Source of the DNA: Metallyticus violacea
Lineage: Eukaryota; Arthropoda; Insecta; Mantodea; Metallyticidae
DNA length: 64,000 bases
Direction: 5' to 3'
Assembly: GCA_030762175.1 (NCBI GenBank)
Contig: CM060846.1
Location: 182,316,541-182,380,540 of the forward strand
Shown: in pieces, positions 47,866 to 59,906 of the stretch
How the letters are laid out: every line of letters starts with the position of its first letter
Position numbering within the stretch: the stretch's first letter is position 1
Program-made: the position numbers and the translations under genes
Notes under the pieces: model-generated
What the model was told of the DNA's origin: nothing
Database searches by the model: none
Seen by the model: the letters and a program-made list of their open reading frames with translations, nothing else

Positions 47866-48711
47866 GCTAGCACAATCACTATTTTTTTTCCAATTACAGG
47901 ATGCCAATACACCAAATCTGTTCCCACTGAGCAGATTTCCTGAATAATTGTCATTGTTCTTGCCTCTCTTGCTAGTGAAGTTACATCTTCTCCCCCTTGC
48001 CCCTACTTGCAGCCATTCACCATCATTGGTATTTTGGTTTTTGAGTGATGCATTCTCCTTTTTTTATGTGTCTACTTGTGCTCTTGATTCCTGAAGTTCT
48101 TTGTTTAGGATTTCAATTATTTTATGTAATGACCTATCATTTCAGCCTTTTCCAGTTGTTGCAATCAGACATCACTACGTTGTGAGCTTTCTTTTATAGT
48201 TTTTTTACACATACTGCATGTAATTACAAATACTTTATTTGTATTAAAGTCAGAAAAACTGTCTAACTTTACCATCATAGACTTTTCACAACTCATGGTG
48301 TTAATTTTTTTATCATCTTTTACTACTTCACTATAACATACACACCCAGCCCCAGCCACCATCTTGCATAACACATGATACATATACTACCAAGTTAACT
48401 GTTATGTCTTCAACAAAAAGTAGGGGTACACATTATATGGTCTGGATCTCAATGCTAGAGATAAACAGAAACTTGACTCCATTTACTGATAATAGTGTAG
48501 TGGACAAAGGTGAGATAACAAAAGGTTTTTTTATTACTAGTTAGAAGAACTGCTGAGTACCAAAGAGTTTTAATGAAGATGAATGTTGCTAATAGTATGC
48601 CAAATATCAGAAATATTTATGAAATTAAGAAATTATTTATAAATGGTTTAGAAGTTTCCCATTAAAATGCAAGGATCTTCTTGGATGAAATTATTTATTT
48701 AAAATAGTAGT

Positions 48712-49000
48712 AGTATTTGGTTTATTTACTGATGCTCTTTAACATCTCATCATCAGCTTCCCATTCAATTGGTGGTATGAAACATTTGATAAATTTTGTT
48801 CAGAGTCCTCTTCTTTCAGGCTTGAGGATCTTTTATGTGCTATAAATCTATGACATGGGACCCACAACGGCACTTCCCCTCCAAAGGAAGCTATGAATAG
48901 GGTTTTTACATTCCATTTAATCCATCAACCATGGCCTGGATTGAACCAGCGATTTTGGGTCTATGAGTAGCTACCACTAAATCACTCAGCACTGATTTTA
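48712..49000 (-). mobile_element. tRNA-derived SINE, family B
   Basis: On the minus strand the head is near 48990-48965 and box B (GGTTCAATCCAGG) near 48930-48942. The body carries CCTTTGGAGGGGAAGTGCCG, TCTGAACAAAATTTATC and GATGATGAGATGTTAAAGAG. It is diverged from 3253 and 37083 but aligns over its whole length. Confidence 0.75.
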
Positions 49001-49009
49001 GAAACAGAT

Positions 49010-49830
49010 AATAAATGTCCCATCTATTATAGTTTCAGAATATATGAAACAACGAAATTAAATGCTTTATACCATGCATTCCACTTAACTAGCCATGCAT
49101 ACAATGGCCAGATAGCTTCAGACTGCATAAATTCCAGCCAGCATTCACTGGCAGCTGAATGGAATGTAATAATTATAACTGGGTAATAATAATTAATATT
49201 GAAAGAACTAAAAAATTAAATAAGATAAGGATATATTTGAAGAATAATTTAAAGCATTTTTAAAATCACCAATAGAGAGGCAATTTTGACAAACTTAATT
49301 TTTCCTATTTTATTAAAATTATTTATCATATAAAATTTTTCAGAAATATTTCAATGAATATTTTCTTCCAAGAGTAAAACAAAAGATGCACATGATCATA
49401 ATGTATGCTGAAACGGAAGAAACATCATTAGAGTTTTGTACATGTATAAAAGAGATTAGTAAATGGAAATAGGAGACTAATGGTGAAAAAATTAACACAT
49501 TTTCAAAATGAGTCTTATCCACTTTTAAATAATTTTTGAGAAAATAAGAAAAACATATACAAATGAAAATGCTCCGTTTTAACTTTCATTACTATTATTT
49601 CATTTATTTTCTTTATAGAAATGCATTTTAACAATTTGGGAAATTAATCTCCTCATTATTTAAAGGCATTTCACTTTTAAGTTGTGTTGAGACAAGTCTT
49701 AGAATAGCAACGTATGGAAAAGACAACTAATAAAATATACAATAGCACTACAGGAACATTAAATCTAGAAATAAAGACTTCAGGAAAGAATGGGCTTCTC
49801 TCTTCACACTTGCTAAACTGATTCATTCTT
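49010..49830. other. AT-rich sequence, no gene recognised
   Basis: The minus-strand frame 49340-49522 has no motif. Nothing else seen. Confidence 0.35.
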
Positions 49831-49835
49831 TTTAC

Positions 49836-49904
49836 CAGAATCTTGTTCTTCATTTGTTTTTTTATCATTACTCTCTCCTCCTCCACTAGGTTTAACCACA
49901 ATTT
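49836..49904 (-). CDS. Speculative small internal exon
   Basis: On the minus strand this 69-base segment lies between an acceptor-like GATATTTCAAAG and a donor-like GTAAAAAG. In one frame it reads IVVKPSGGGESNDKKTNEEQ, a hydrophilic linker typical of real proteins. It starts and ends in phase 1, so it would join in frame to the candidate exon at 40272-40471. A competing longer frame (49946-49677, 89 codons, no motif) covers the same DNA. Evidence is weak: the splice signals are short and no homology is known. Confidence 0.2.
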
Positions 49905-49949
49905 CTTTGAAATATCATAAATTATCCTCTTGCCAGTTGTTACCATAGT

Positions 49950-51630
49950 GCTGTTTGTGGAATTATCCGCATCTGGACAGTTTATTTAAATTTACTTACA
50001 TCTTCCCTTCTTCTATCTCAAAAGGGTTAATCTGCAAAAATTCTATATGGTTCTTATATATCACCTTGGAGTGAGATAGGTCTGATTAATAATTCTGATT
50101 AATAATTTATTTCAACTCTAATGATAATATTATTACTGAAAGTTCCTTTTTTTAAGCAAAGATATTTGCAGGAGAGAAATTTGTATTTCCCACTTCCTGG
50201 TGACTTCAAGTTTTCAGACACAGTTGACTTCCAATCATAAACATAAGATTTTTGCTTACTGAATTAATAAACAGCACCAAACTGAGATGCTATGTCAAAA
50301 CATATTTAGGGTTGATGGTGTCTTTCTTTCCTTGAAACTTATTTCATTTCCTGTTCAGGGGTATATGAGAATGGCCAATCTTGGGAAAGATCAAACTGAT
50401 TTTCCTGATATTATTGGGTATATCATCAAAGATCTAACATGCCTACTATGGTGGTGATTTTGATTTGGCCACTGCAGCCATCTGCATATATTTCATTTCA
50501 CTATAAGCAGTCCATATCAGTTAAAAATAAAAATGGTACACAAATGAAACAAATTCATTTAAACTTGTACAGCATTCATTTTCAAGCCAATTGTAATTTA
50601 ATACTCTTTGTCTATTGTAAGGTTTTCTAAGTTCCCTTGGCAGATGGCTGAATTAAAACTATGGTACCAGGTTTTTATTGTTTCAATAACATATGAAGAA
50701 TTTAGATTTCAGCTAAACTAACCTCTTAACTGTTGCTTTATTATTTCTTGTATTATATGTAAGAGTAGCAAGAATTCCTTGACAGGTCTTGAAATCCATG
50801 TTAAAATGTGTTACAAATATTTCTCTGAAGTACTGATACTCATTATTAAGGGAAAGTAGATCATTTTCATTATAAACTCACTACATTTTATAAACAATTA
50901 GGTGGTTTGGCAAATACTGGATTCTGTTTTCACTTGGCAGTAACAAAACTCAAATGGTTGATAATGTCCAGTGTATGATTTACAGCATCCCTTTTTGCTG
51001 AAAAATGCTTGCTGCAAGTATTGCTGCCTTTATTGTCCTTGAGATTGTGTTCTGCATCCATAAGTGCTGTAACAGAATGTTGAGCATAATATTTAGATAT
51101 GCGTAATATAACTAAAAAAGATTTCTGTAATACCTGGGTCATACATTTTCCTTTCTGTTGCTAATAACTATTTACATAATTTTATAAAAATATTTTTTGG
51201 AAGCATTTTCAACTTTCACATAATTTCTGTTAGCTTTTTCACTACTGCAATACTTCTAAATAACGTTGTTTTGTTTCATTTTGCTACTGACTTAGTGGAA
51301 TCTTCTGACATCCTGCATATTTCATTTATTAAATTATTATGTCCTTTCATTAATGTGCTTACAAGTAGTGGAAATTCTGTCAGTCTTACTGAAGAATGTC
51401 TGAAAATAAAAGAATGAAAAAAATTAATCAATTTGCTCTATATAAATAAAACTGAAACTAAATTAAATCAGCTACAAAATGGAATGCCAATTATCTCCAA
51501 GGCATGTGCTGTAGTACTAGGTACTTATCTATTTCAATCAAAGTAAAGTAAATCTTCATATATCACAAAAATTAAATTAGACTACAATATGTTACCTTCA
51601 TTTTTGTTCCACATGCTCCAATTCCATATT
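49950..51630. other. AT-rich sequence, no gene recognised
   Basis: The minus-strand frame 51142-50930 (70 codons, ..ALMDAEHNLKDNKGSNTCSK..) is less AT-biased in composition than most chance frames and may be a repeat relic. I do not recognise it. Confidence 0.3.
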
Positions 51631-51645
51631 TTCTTCCCGAACTCC

Positions 51646-51921
51646 ACCGCCACGGGTGGCTGAGGTCGTTAAGTCTTGGACTCGTGAGCGGGAGGTCTGG
51701 GTTCGAATACCGCCAGGACTGTCCTTCCTGACTGAGGTTTTTTCCAGGTTTTCCTCAGTCCTCATAAATGGCAAATGCCGGGGAGGTACCATAAACTTAG
51801 GCCTGGAACGATTCCTTCCATAAAATCCTTTACCAATATATCATTTCATCTCATGTATCATCAGTGTCCATTGCCTGTGGTGCCTCTGTAGCAAAAATTG
51901 GCATTAAACACTATTCATTCA
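51646..51921 (+). mobile_element. tRNA-derived SINE, family A, well preserved
   Basis: Exact 12-base target duplications TTCCCGAACTCC lie at 51634-51645 and 51922-51933. Box A GTGGCTGAGGTCGTTAAGT and box B GGTTCGAATACC are intact. It is very similar to the copy at 42919 and ends in CACTATTCATTCA. The minus-strand frame 51598-51792 is a shadow. Confidence 0.92.
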
Positions 51922-51933
51922 TTCCCGAACTCC

Positions 51934-52685
51934 TATTTACTTGTTTCTGCAATGTTTGTAGATGACTGATCAATATTAATTCCTTTCAATATTCTCAGTG
52001 ATAAGAAGAGTTGAGAAATGGGGATTCTTAATCCCCCTGACCTAGCTTTAAAATAAAAGTTTTAATTTTGAGATAATATTGCATTAATACCATAATGGGA
52101 ATATTAAAATTAATATTAAAATTATTAGTATTCCTTCTTAGGAAGGTTTGCCACTTCAATTGCTGTGGATAAGACCCATTTTTGAAACAATATATCAGAA
52201 CTATGTAAAAAAAAGTACTAAAGATTAGACCATTTTTTATTCATAAAAACAGCTATAAGAAGATGCCTTTCAGAAAAATGCACACAATTGGATAAGGTTG
52301 ATTTTGGAACATCATAGAGATTTAAACAGAGATTTAGATAGGAAAAGATGAGATTTGGTATATAAACTACGCAGAAAACAAGGCATTTTTAAAAGTAGAA
52401 GCCAACATCTTTTCTATTTTTAATGAACTGTGGATAAGGTGAGTTTTGGAAATATATCTTCCAAATCAAACAATTGTACAAGGATTACAATGAAAAGCTA
52501 AGAAGTGCCATAAGGGATGAAAAAATATGTCTGCTATAAAAAAGTCCCCCCCCCAAAAAATACCATATAAGGACCAAACTTTATACACTGAAGATGAAAT
52601 GTTCCAAACTTGTATCTGAGGTTTTGTTGAATTAAATGTAAAACTTCTAAAATTATGTCCATATATTAAACTCTCTTACATTTCA
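51934..52685. other. AT-rich sequence, no gene recognised
   Basis: A short poly-C/poly-A junction lies near 52545. Nothing else seen. Confidence 0.4.
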
Positions 52686-52689
52686 CATT

Positions 52690-54350
52690 AAATTTGTAAT
52701 TGAATTGTATCTGAGGTATTAAAGCACCTTTTTAATAATTATACTATGGATAAACTGAAACATGTGGATGATTATACTGAATTTTCTACTACACTTTTCT
52801 TTAAAGAAGGCAAAACACCAAAATATTGGAAAGTGGAAATAAAAATGCCAATAAAGGAGATCATTAAATGATAAAGTAATTTGTCTACTTTCAATAATTG
52901 GGAAAGTCTTCATTGGAGTGTTAGCAAAATGATTACAAGAATGGACAGAGAAAGATTGGAAATGTTCAGTATTTGAATTAGGCTTTTAGAAAGGTAAAAT
53001 AACAGTTGATAATATTTTTGTAATTAGTAGATAAGCATGTTAGTAATAAAAGATGTGTACCATATTTGTTGTTTTTGAACATGTAAAAAACTTCCAACAC
53101 AATTTCTAGGGCATCACTTTGTATTAAATTTAAAAAAAGAGAGTAAGTCAGAATTTTATAAAGGCATTTGCAAAATATTTATAAAGAAAATGAATGTTGT
53201 GTTTATATATGAAAGGAGGAAGGTAACAGATAAAATATCAAACAATGTACATCTCTGACAAGGATGGAAAATATGCCCAGTGCTCTTCAATCTATTTATT
53301 GATGGTGTTTTAGAATAATTTAGTAAAAGTAATATTCATTTGCCAACCATAAATAACATAGAGATACTGGGTTTGCTCTTTGCAGATGAGCTGGTAACAG
53401 ATTCTTTAATGAGTGTAGGATTATAATGATCACTATAAGCTATAGGTACATTTTGCAGAGAAAAGGGATTTTAAGATAAATACAACTAAATGCAAGATTA
53501 TGGTGATGAAAAAAAGTTCCAAACTGAAGAACAGGAGAAATGGTGATGGAGAGACACAGAAATCAAAGTCCTGGGGTTAGACTGTCTAGTATTCGAAAAT
53601 GGAAAAATGAAGAAAACAAAAGCATTAGCAGAAGGAAAAATGACTTTTAGTGTAATTAGATCTTGTGCAAATAAAATACCAAATATGCAAGTAAAATGGT
53701 TAGAGAAAGTACATGGTTCAATAGTGGAGAGGTGAATGATGTGTGGAATAGAAATTTGGGAGCCAGATAGAGGATGGAAAGCAGAAAATGTGATAAACAT
53801 ATTATTTTGTAGACTTGTGTTAGGCTTACCTTGATCTTTGCCTTGCAAGTTGCTCTAATGGAATTATGAAGTCTGGGCTATAAAAGCATGGTAATGGAAA
53901 GAGTATTGCAATATTGATATAGAATAAAGAGATTAGAGAGGAAAATATCATCAAACAGAGTTTAGTAACATGAGAAAAATTTAAGGGGAGAAAAATGCAT
54001 TGAAACCTGTGATAAGGAAGGAAAGGACTGGCATTATTTACAATAGAAGTAATATGCTTAAGTGGGAATGGGTATATTAAGGGAAAAATTTCAATGTGTG
54101 AAGAAGCAGATAATACTTGGTACTGTATTTTAGAGTATAAACAAACCAAGGTTTGAAGGGAAAAGTTCCTTTTAAGAAAGTAGGAAAACTTACCAAATGA
54201 AATAAGAGGCAGAAGAATTTCAAATTTAAGATCAGAAGAAACTATAAAAGAACTTGGAAAACACATTGACAAGGTGTTACAAAAATGGCTATACAAATAC
54301 AAAAGGTGGGCAATACAAATGGGAATAATAATGTTGATAATGGAACTATT
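52690..54350 (+). pseudogene. LINE reverse transcriptase remnant (second type)
   Basis: On the plus strand, across many stops, the sequence reads PKYWKVEIKMPIKGD (family: P..WK...I.PI.KKGD), then near 53240-53400 NNVHLxQGWKICPVLFNLFIDGVLE (family: GVRQG..LSP.LFN.Y...) and EILGLLFADELV (family: YADD, here ADEL), and a tail with KTKALAEG. This is RT motifs 1-5 of a LINE different from those at 1 and 44425. The catalytic Asp pair is damaged. The minus-strand frames 53498-53848 and 53826-54302 are antisense shadows of its A-rich sequence. Confidence 0.6.
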
Positions 54351-54354
54351 TAGG

Positions 54355-55005
54355 AGTGAATATACATCCCCATTACATACTTAACCTGTTGTTAATTGTA
54401 ATGGGGTACAAAATAATTGCAAATTGAGGGTTATAAAGGGTCATAAAGTGGAAAATTTAAATATTATTAATGATGACAAGTTTAAATAAATTTTATAATC
54501 CAAACTAAAGGGTAATATACATGCCTTTGTGTGTGTAAATGCTATTATTGAAATAAATATTTATTCATATTAAACTTTTAAAAAATTATATTAATAGTAA
54601 AAAAAGACAACTTATTTGGTTATGTAACCACTGCATCAGAGTGAAATAAAATCTGTAATGTTGCACAGGTTTTAAATCAAATAACTCTTCCAATAATGAC
54701 TTAACTTTAAAGCAAAATTCTTAAAGGCTGTACACAATCTATCAGTTCCTCATAAAGCTGGCTATTGGTTATGTAAATGGTTATTGTTGCATGCCTCAAA
54801 ATGGGGATAGAGAAATGTGATTGAACTTTCATGATAGCAATACTGAGAGCATATACCAATTTGTCAAACTGGGTAAAGGATATGTGATGTTGTAAATGAA
54901 AATTAAAACACAAATAAAAGAGTATGTTGCCTGATCAGTCATGTGAACCTTCTGATTAGATCACACACAATATTGATGTGCATCAAAGCTGTACTATTGC
55001 AATGG
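54355..55005. other. AT-rich sequence, no gene recognised
   Basis: Nothing seen. The minus-strand frame 54707-54913 has no motif. Confidence 0.4.
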
Positions 55006-55009
55006 TGAA

Positions 55010-56160
55010 AACATTATGAATTACTCAAATGAAGAGTCTGAGGGCATGTTGCTGACACTGCATGATGCAGAAGAAGTAGCTATGTTGAAAGCAATTCAAT
55101 ATCTGGACAGAAAACACTGTGTACTGATTGCATTTTATGAACACAACACTGATTGCAAAGAAATTTAAAGGAATACCTACATAGAAGACATGAACTGTTT
55201 GAGATGAACAAATGGATCATTCCATTAAAAATGTGCCATTATACAAAATGCAATTTGTATAATGCATATTATTGCAATTTTTAAGCTTGTAGACTTTGGT
55301 CTAGCAGATTGTATGAATCTGTTGACTTCCAACTTGGAAGAAGAGTTGAACACCCTGGAAAATGCCAGATGCATATTCTCACACAATGTTTTTTAAGAAA
55401 AAACAGTTAAGTCTACTGCAGATTCCCATATATTCGGTATATTCCTGATAAACTTTGAAAATATGATTAATTTGGATTTAGTCTGTAGTACATGAAATTT
55501 CCTTTTGATTAACTTTAAGTATATATGCACATCTTTTTACTTAAGCCACAAAGGCTTTTTATATAACTTAGTCTCTTTCTGTAATGTGAGTCATGAAAAA
55601 AAAAATTATTCCTTATGAGATGTACAGGGCTAGAAAGAAAATAGTAGCAACAATATTGCCAAGCAATGAACATGTGAGGGCATTGTTCTTAGAATGTCTG
55701 GAGAAATGTCATAGCTTTTTAACACACTAATCCTCTCTAGTACACTGTCTGTAGATGAATAAATATGAAGCTGCCAAGTAATGATGTAAATTTGCACAGT
55801 TCCAAAGTGACGTTTTCTAAAAGTAAGCTATGTGCAAGGATTAAAATTGAGGTGTCACATGTTAGGAATGTCATGCAGGGCTGCAAAATGTTTATGGCAA
55901 TGAAACTTTGCTATAACAAACAGTGGTCCTTTCGGCAAGAGAATGAAAGATGCCCAATGTTTAATTCAGCTTATTCTGGAAGCACATTAGATTCATTTCA
56001 TTCAATTACTGCTGGAGGAGCATCATTGATGGACAGTGAGGAAGTAAGTCAAAAAACCCAAAACAAGTCACACTACAGTGTTGCAGTAGGACACTACTAC
56101 TCAAACAGTAACAAAAAGGACTTAGCTATGGATGTATATTGTCTTTCAGAAGTATGACAG
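55010..56160 (+). other. Unidentified possible coding relic
   Basis: A plus-strand frame from 55018 reads MNYSNEESEGMLLTLHDAEE and ends after about 50 codons. After several hundred broken bases, an open 130-codon frame (55765-56157) contains QGCKMFMAMKLCYNKQWSF and ENERCPMFNSAYSGSTLDSF. Composition is varied and not AT-driven, which suggests a decayed coding sequence (processed pseudogene or TE) and not chance. I do not recognise the family and see no terminal repeats or poly-A tail. Confidence 0.35.
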
Positions 56161-56459
56161 CAGGTAATATATGTGGTTGGGGATTACATTTAATGGATGT
56201 AAAAGTTACCAGGTCCTAGAATAAATGGTTTACTGCTTATAAATAGGTTGCCATTACTTTCTTTCCAGCCATCATACAAGTTTCAAAATATGTAACATGC
56301 TTGTTTGCATTACCGTGTCTTAAACAGACAAAGTATGTCATTTTGTCTCTATATGCAATCACACAGCAATAAACATACAAATTGATCCTGAAGTATTTTG
56401 AAATATGTAGCTTAAAATTAATATTATGAAATTTATTTTTCAAATGTCAGAAAATACAT

Positions 56460-57260
56460 GAACATGTTTGATGAACTTCCATGATTTTCAGCATTTTGTG
56501 TAACCTCTATTATTTGGGTGGTAATCCAAAATTCATTTTTGAAAACTCTCCACCAAAGTCCTAATTGTTCCAAGTCAATACTTGCCCATTCCTCCTGATC
56601 CCCTTTCTGGGGTAAGATGGAAGATGTTTAAATAAGTACTTACCTAATGACACTTAGGTCTGGAGAGTTTCCTAGCCAATAATTTTGTAGTGTCTTCTAA
56701 AAATCCAGCATTAATTAATTTTTGCATAACTTAACTGGTCTTCAATATTCTTTGCATTAAGAAGAGGTTGTTTCCTTGTAAGCAAACTTTCCCCAATTAG
56801 TGTATTTGACATAGTGCCTCACTTTTATGTTTTTATTTTGATTTTAAAAGTCAAAAAAAATTTTGTTTCTTCACTGTACATTTTGTTCCTTTCACCTGGT
56901 GTCATATTAAATGTCTAAATATATTCTGTGTCTTGGGCGTCACTTTTATTGGTTGACCAAATTTTTCAGTATTTGTGACATTGCCATATTTTTTCCTTGC
57001 CCATTTTCTTACTGTTTGGTCAACATTCAGGGTGTGACTTATCTTTTTCTTTGACATACTTTAAACCAGACTGTTAAACGTTGAATTTTATAACTCACAT
57101 GCTCATGTTGTGTGGGTGACATCTGCAGAAATCCATTAATAAATCTTAAGGGTCAGGATTGTTGCTCTAAATAACAATCAATCAACAGACCAAAGAAACT
57201 TTTGGTTTAAGGTAATCAACTGTTAAAACTCTTTAAATTCATAAAACACTTAATACATAT
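56460..57260 (-). pseudogene. Tc1-type transposase remnant
   Basis: On the minus strand, with frame breaks: a helix-turn-helix piece near 57060-56960 (VTP.MLTKQ.ENGQGKNMAMSQ), a segment with KRRPRHRIYLDI-like spacing, and near 56680 LARKLSRP / WLGNSPDLSVIR, matching the Tc1 signature WPGNSPDLNPIEN that contains the third catalytic residue region. A final EEWASIDLEQL..WWRVFKNEFW piece fits the C-terminal helix. Many stops; terminal repeats were not found. Confidence 0.55.
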
Positions 57261-57269
57261 AATGAATTG

Positions 57270-58605
57270 TGAAATGCAGATTTTGAAGACTATCAAATTT
57301 TAAAGTTTAACATACTTTTGAATTATAACACAATTTGAATTGTGCAACAGCACAGAGAGATAAAGAAACATTATGAACCATTCTTTAGATGTATCCTTGC
57401 ACAATGCAAGAACGGTGCAAACAGAATAGCAGTATCAATTGCGATACAAATTTTAATGTATCAGAACAGCATGAGAACACATAATCATTTAAATTATGAT
57501 AAAAAAGTACTTAAGCAAAAATGTGATGGAGGAAAGAAATTTTGAACCAATCTGTAGTACGAACCAAGGTTAGACAAGCCATGTATACAATGCAATGCAA
57601 AGTAATATAAGTGTATTTGCAACTCATAAAAATAGCTAATGTATAACTTTAGAATTAAAGCGATTGAATACTTACTTGCATAGCAATTTATTTCCTAGCA
57701 CAGATCATAATAAGATTCAGATGCAGAAGTTCAAAACAGAAGAATAATATGAAAAATTTAACATATAAATAAATAGGAATTTTAAAGCATTTAATTTTAG
57801 AAAAATATCTATTGGTGAACAAAATATGATCAGAAGATAAGGAAATAAGAATATAAAAAAGATTAGCAAAATAGATTATTGAAGAAAAAGTAGTTACTGC
57901 TAATATGTCATAAATACTAAAGTAGCCTCTCAAAGCACATAAACACTAGGCAAAGCCATGCCCAGAGAAAAGTAAATATTACTGCCAAATTCTTAGCACC
58001 ATGGTATAATTGTGTGAAAAGACTTATTTTTATTTTATAATGATTATGGTTTCCCTGTTGGCTTAAAATTTAAGTTTAAACTGACATGGAGTAATATCTC
58101 AGTGAAGAAACAGTACATGTTATGAAAATTATTTATAGTCAAAATGACATTAATTATAAAGTAAAATAAATAATCAAATAACAATATAAATTAGAAATAA
58201 GACAAGTAATGTGCTCAATATCAAGCATATTAATACTTCAGAGAATGAAGTATAAAACCTAGATTTAATAAAAGAAAAGAGCAAGTCTATAGAATTGATG
58301 TCATTGCATAATTTATTAAGCTGTAAAATTCCATTAAATATTTGTCTTTCTACTTATTACCAGAATTTTGCTCTTACATTTTAGGACCTTCATAAAAATA
58401 AAAGAATATACAACCAGTTAGCATTAAGACAGAGCTGTTCAAAAATAATATAAAAAAACTGTTAGATCAACAGGTGTGATACTTGAATGATAGAGAATTT
58501 CTGGAATCAACATAGTAATAAGAAAAACAAAAAACCTAAAGATATTACATCAAAACATACAACATTTGTATTAGAAAGTAAAGGAAATAGCAATATACCT
58601 CCAAA
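57270..58605. other. AT-rich sequence, no gene recognised
   Basis: Frames 57342-57545 (plus) and 57688-57933 (minus) have no motif. Nothing else seen. Confidence 0.4.
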
Positions 58606-58609
58606 AAAC

Positions 58610-58621
58610 AAATCCTGAAAT
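58610..58621 (+). repeat. Target-site duplication, left, of Penelope-like copy 1
   Basis: AAATCCTGAAAT is repeated exactly at 60055-60066. Confidence 0.9.
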
Positions 58622-58741
58622 TGAAATCATTTTATGATATAGTCGAACTACACACTCTTATGCTTCACTTACTTGTCACTATTGTAGACCGGTTTCGAGA
58701 ACAGTTGTTCTCATCATCAGTTCAAATCTCCGACTGCTGGA
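58622..58741 (-). repeat. Left inverted arm of Penelope-like copy 1
   Basis: It is the reverse complement of 59891-60007, including the hammerhead-like segment in antisense (ACCGGTTTCGAGAAC at 58688 on). Confidence 0.93.
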
Positions 58742-58763
58742 TGATGCTCACATAAAAGAATAC

Positions 58764-59906
58764 ATGAAACTGACCAAAATTTGCATAAACCAATCATATT
58801 TTTCTTTCAAGGACAAATTTTATAAACAAGAAACAGGACTCACTATGGGCAGCCCCTTATCTCCATTTTTAGCCAACCTTTTCATGAGCAGATTTGAAAC
58901 ACACATCACTACAGCTTTCCCATACATATTTAAGACATGGTACAGATATGTCGACGACATATTTGCCATTGTTAGCAATAAGCTCATTGAAGATGCCATA
59001 AAACTTTTGAATTTTCAAGACAGAAATATTTCGTTCACATACGAAACAGAAATTGATAACATATTACCATTCTTGGACATAAAAATAATGAAAAATCAAG
59101 GAAGTCTAGAATTTGGAATTTACAGAAAAGATACACATGCAGACAATCACATAAAAGCTGACAGTTTTAACCCCACTTCTCACAAACATGCAGTTATCAA
59201 TAATTTAACACACAGGCTAGTTAACCTACAAATTAGCAAGGATGAATTCTTTAAAGAATACAAACATATAGAAAAAACAGCAATTAAAAATGGTTTTAAG
59301 AAAGAACTAGTATACAAAAAGGTACAGAAATTCAAGAGGCAAAAGCTTATAAAAGAAACCACAACACTTTCAGCAAAGAAAGATAAACAAATTTTTAAAA
59401 AATTTACATATCATCCATGGGCTACAAAAAAATTTCAGAAAATTCTTAAAGATTTTAATATCAGGTTGGCACCGATTAACAAGTTTAATGTTAAACATCT
59501 TCTCACAGACAATGTTAATGACAGTATCCCACAGGAGAAAAAACCAGGCATTTACAAAATAAGTTGTGAAGAATGTGGAAAAATATACATAGGAAAAACA
59601 AAGAGAAACATAGGCACAAGGTTAAAAGAACATTTCAGGAACATAAAATACAAGCAAATTGAGAAATCAGCAGTGGCATTTCATTTTTGGACAGAAAACC
59701 ACGATATAGTGAATAAAGCAAAATTATTAAAATCAGTGCAAGGACCTACAGAATTAGCAACATGGGAGAAAATATACATTTACAAATACAGAGACAGTTT
59801 AATGAACTTTGACACTTCCGGCGAAGAAAATATAAACTTTAAGTTCATCACACCTCCTCCAGAGCAGAATAACCACAACACAATGAATTATCCAGCAGAG
59901 ATTTGA
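58764..59906 (+). CDS. Penelope-like protein: RT C-terminal part plus GIY-YIG endonuclease (5'-truncated)
   Basis: The 380-codon frame encodes the end of a reverse transcriptase fused to a GIY-YIG endonuclease, the protein that copies and inserts Penelope-like elements. RT motifs seen: GLTMGSPLSPFLANLF (residues 25-40), the catalytic YRYVDDIFAIV (60-70; YVDD) and LPFLDIKI (101-108), then a thumb and basic linker (about 140-260). The nuclease begins PGIYKISC (GIY 262-264) and continues YIGKTKRN (YIG 275-277), TRLKEHF (Arg 286 the likely catalytic residue) and ELATWEK (catalytic Glu candidates 330/335). Cys268, Cys271, His307 and His313 form the CCHH set described for Penelope nucleases. RT motifs before GLTMGSP are missing, so it is truncated. 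The frame is open upstream of the first ATG into the left arm. The stop (59904-59906) is one base before the hammerhead-like core. Confidence 0.9.
   Translation: MKLTKICINQSYFSFKDKFYKQETGLTMGSPLSPFLANLFMSRFETHITTAFPYIFKTWYRYVDDIFAIVSNKLIEDAIKLLNFQDRNISFTYETEIDNILPFLDIKIMKNQGSLEFGIYRKDTHADNHIKADSFNPTSHKHAVINNLTHRLVNLQISKDEFFKEYKHIEKTAIKNGFKKELVYKKVQKFKRQKLIKETTTLSAKKDKQIFKKFTYHPWATKKFQKILKDFNIRLAPINKFNVKHLLTDNVNDSIPQEKKPGIYKISCEECGKIYIGKTKRNIGTRLKEHFRNIKYKQIEKSAVAFHFWTENHDIVNKAKLLKSVQGPTELATWEKIYIYKYRDSLMNFDTSGEENINFKFITPPPEQNNHNTMNYPAEI

Larger units (their letters stand above)
44425..48383 (-). mobile_element. CR1-like LINE, near full length, decayed
   Basis: In order on the minus strand: a Cys-containing N-terminal ORF1 piece (48383-48165), an esterase-like ORF1 domain (about 47860-47459), an APE endonuclease (about 47329-46597), a reverse transcriptase (about 45692-45200), and a post-RT segment with the phrase PHLHYGIEVWG (about 44900-44860). 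It ends at the (TAA)n tract. An ORF1 with an esterase domain is typical of CR1-group LINEs. Stops and frameshifts occur throughout. Confidence 0.75.

Noticed and set aside
53498..54302. Two sizeable minus-strand frames (116 and 158 codons)
   Set aside because: They are antisense to a decayed reverse transcriptase whose A-rich sense strand leaves few stops on the complement.
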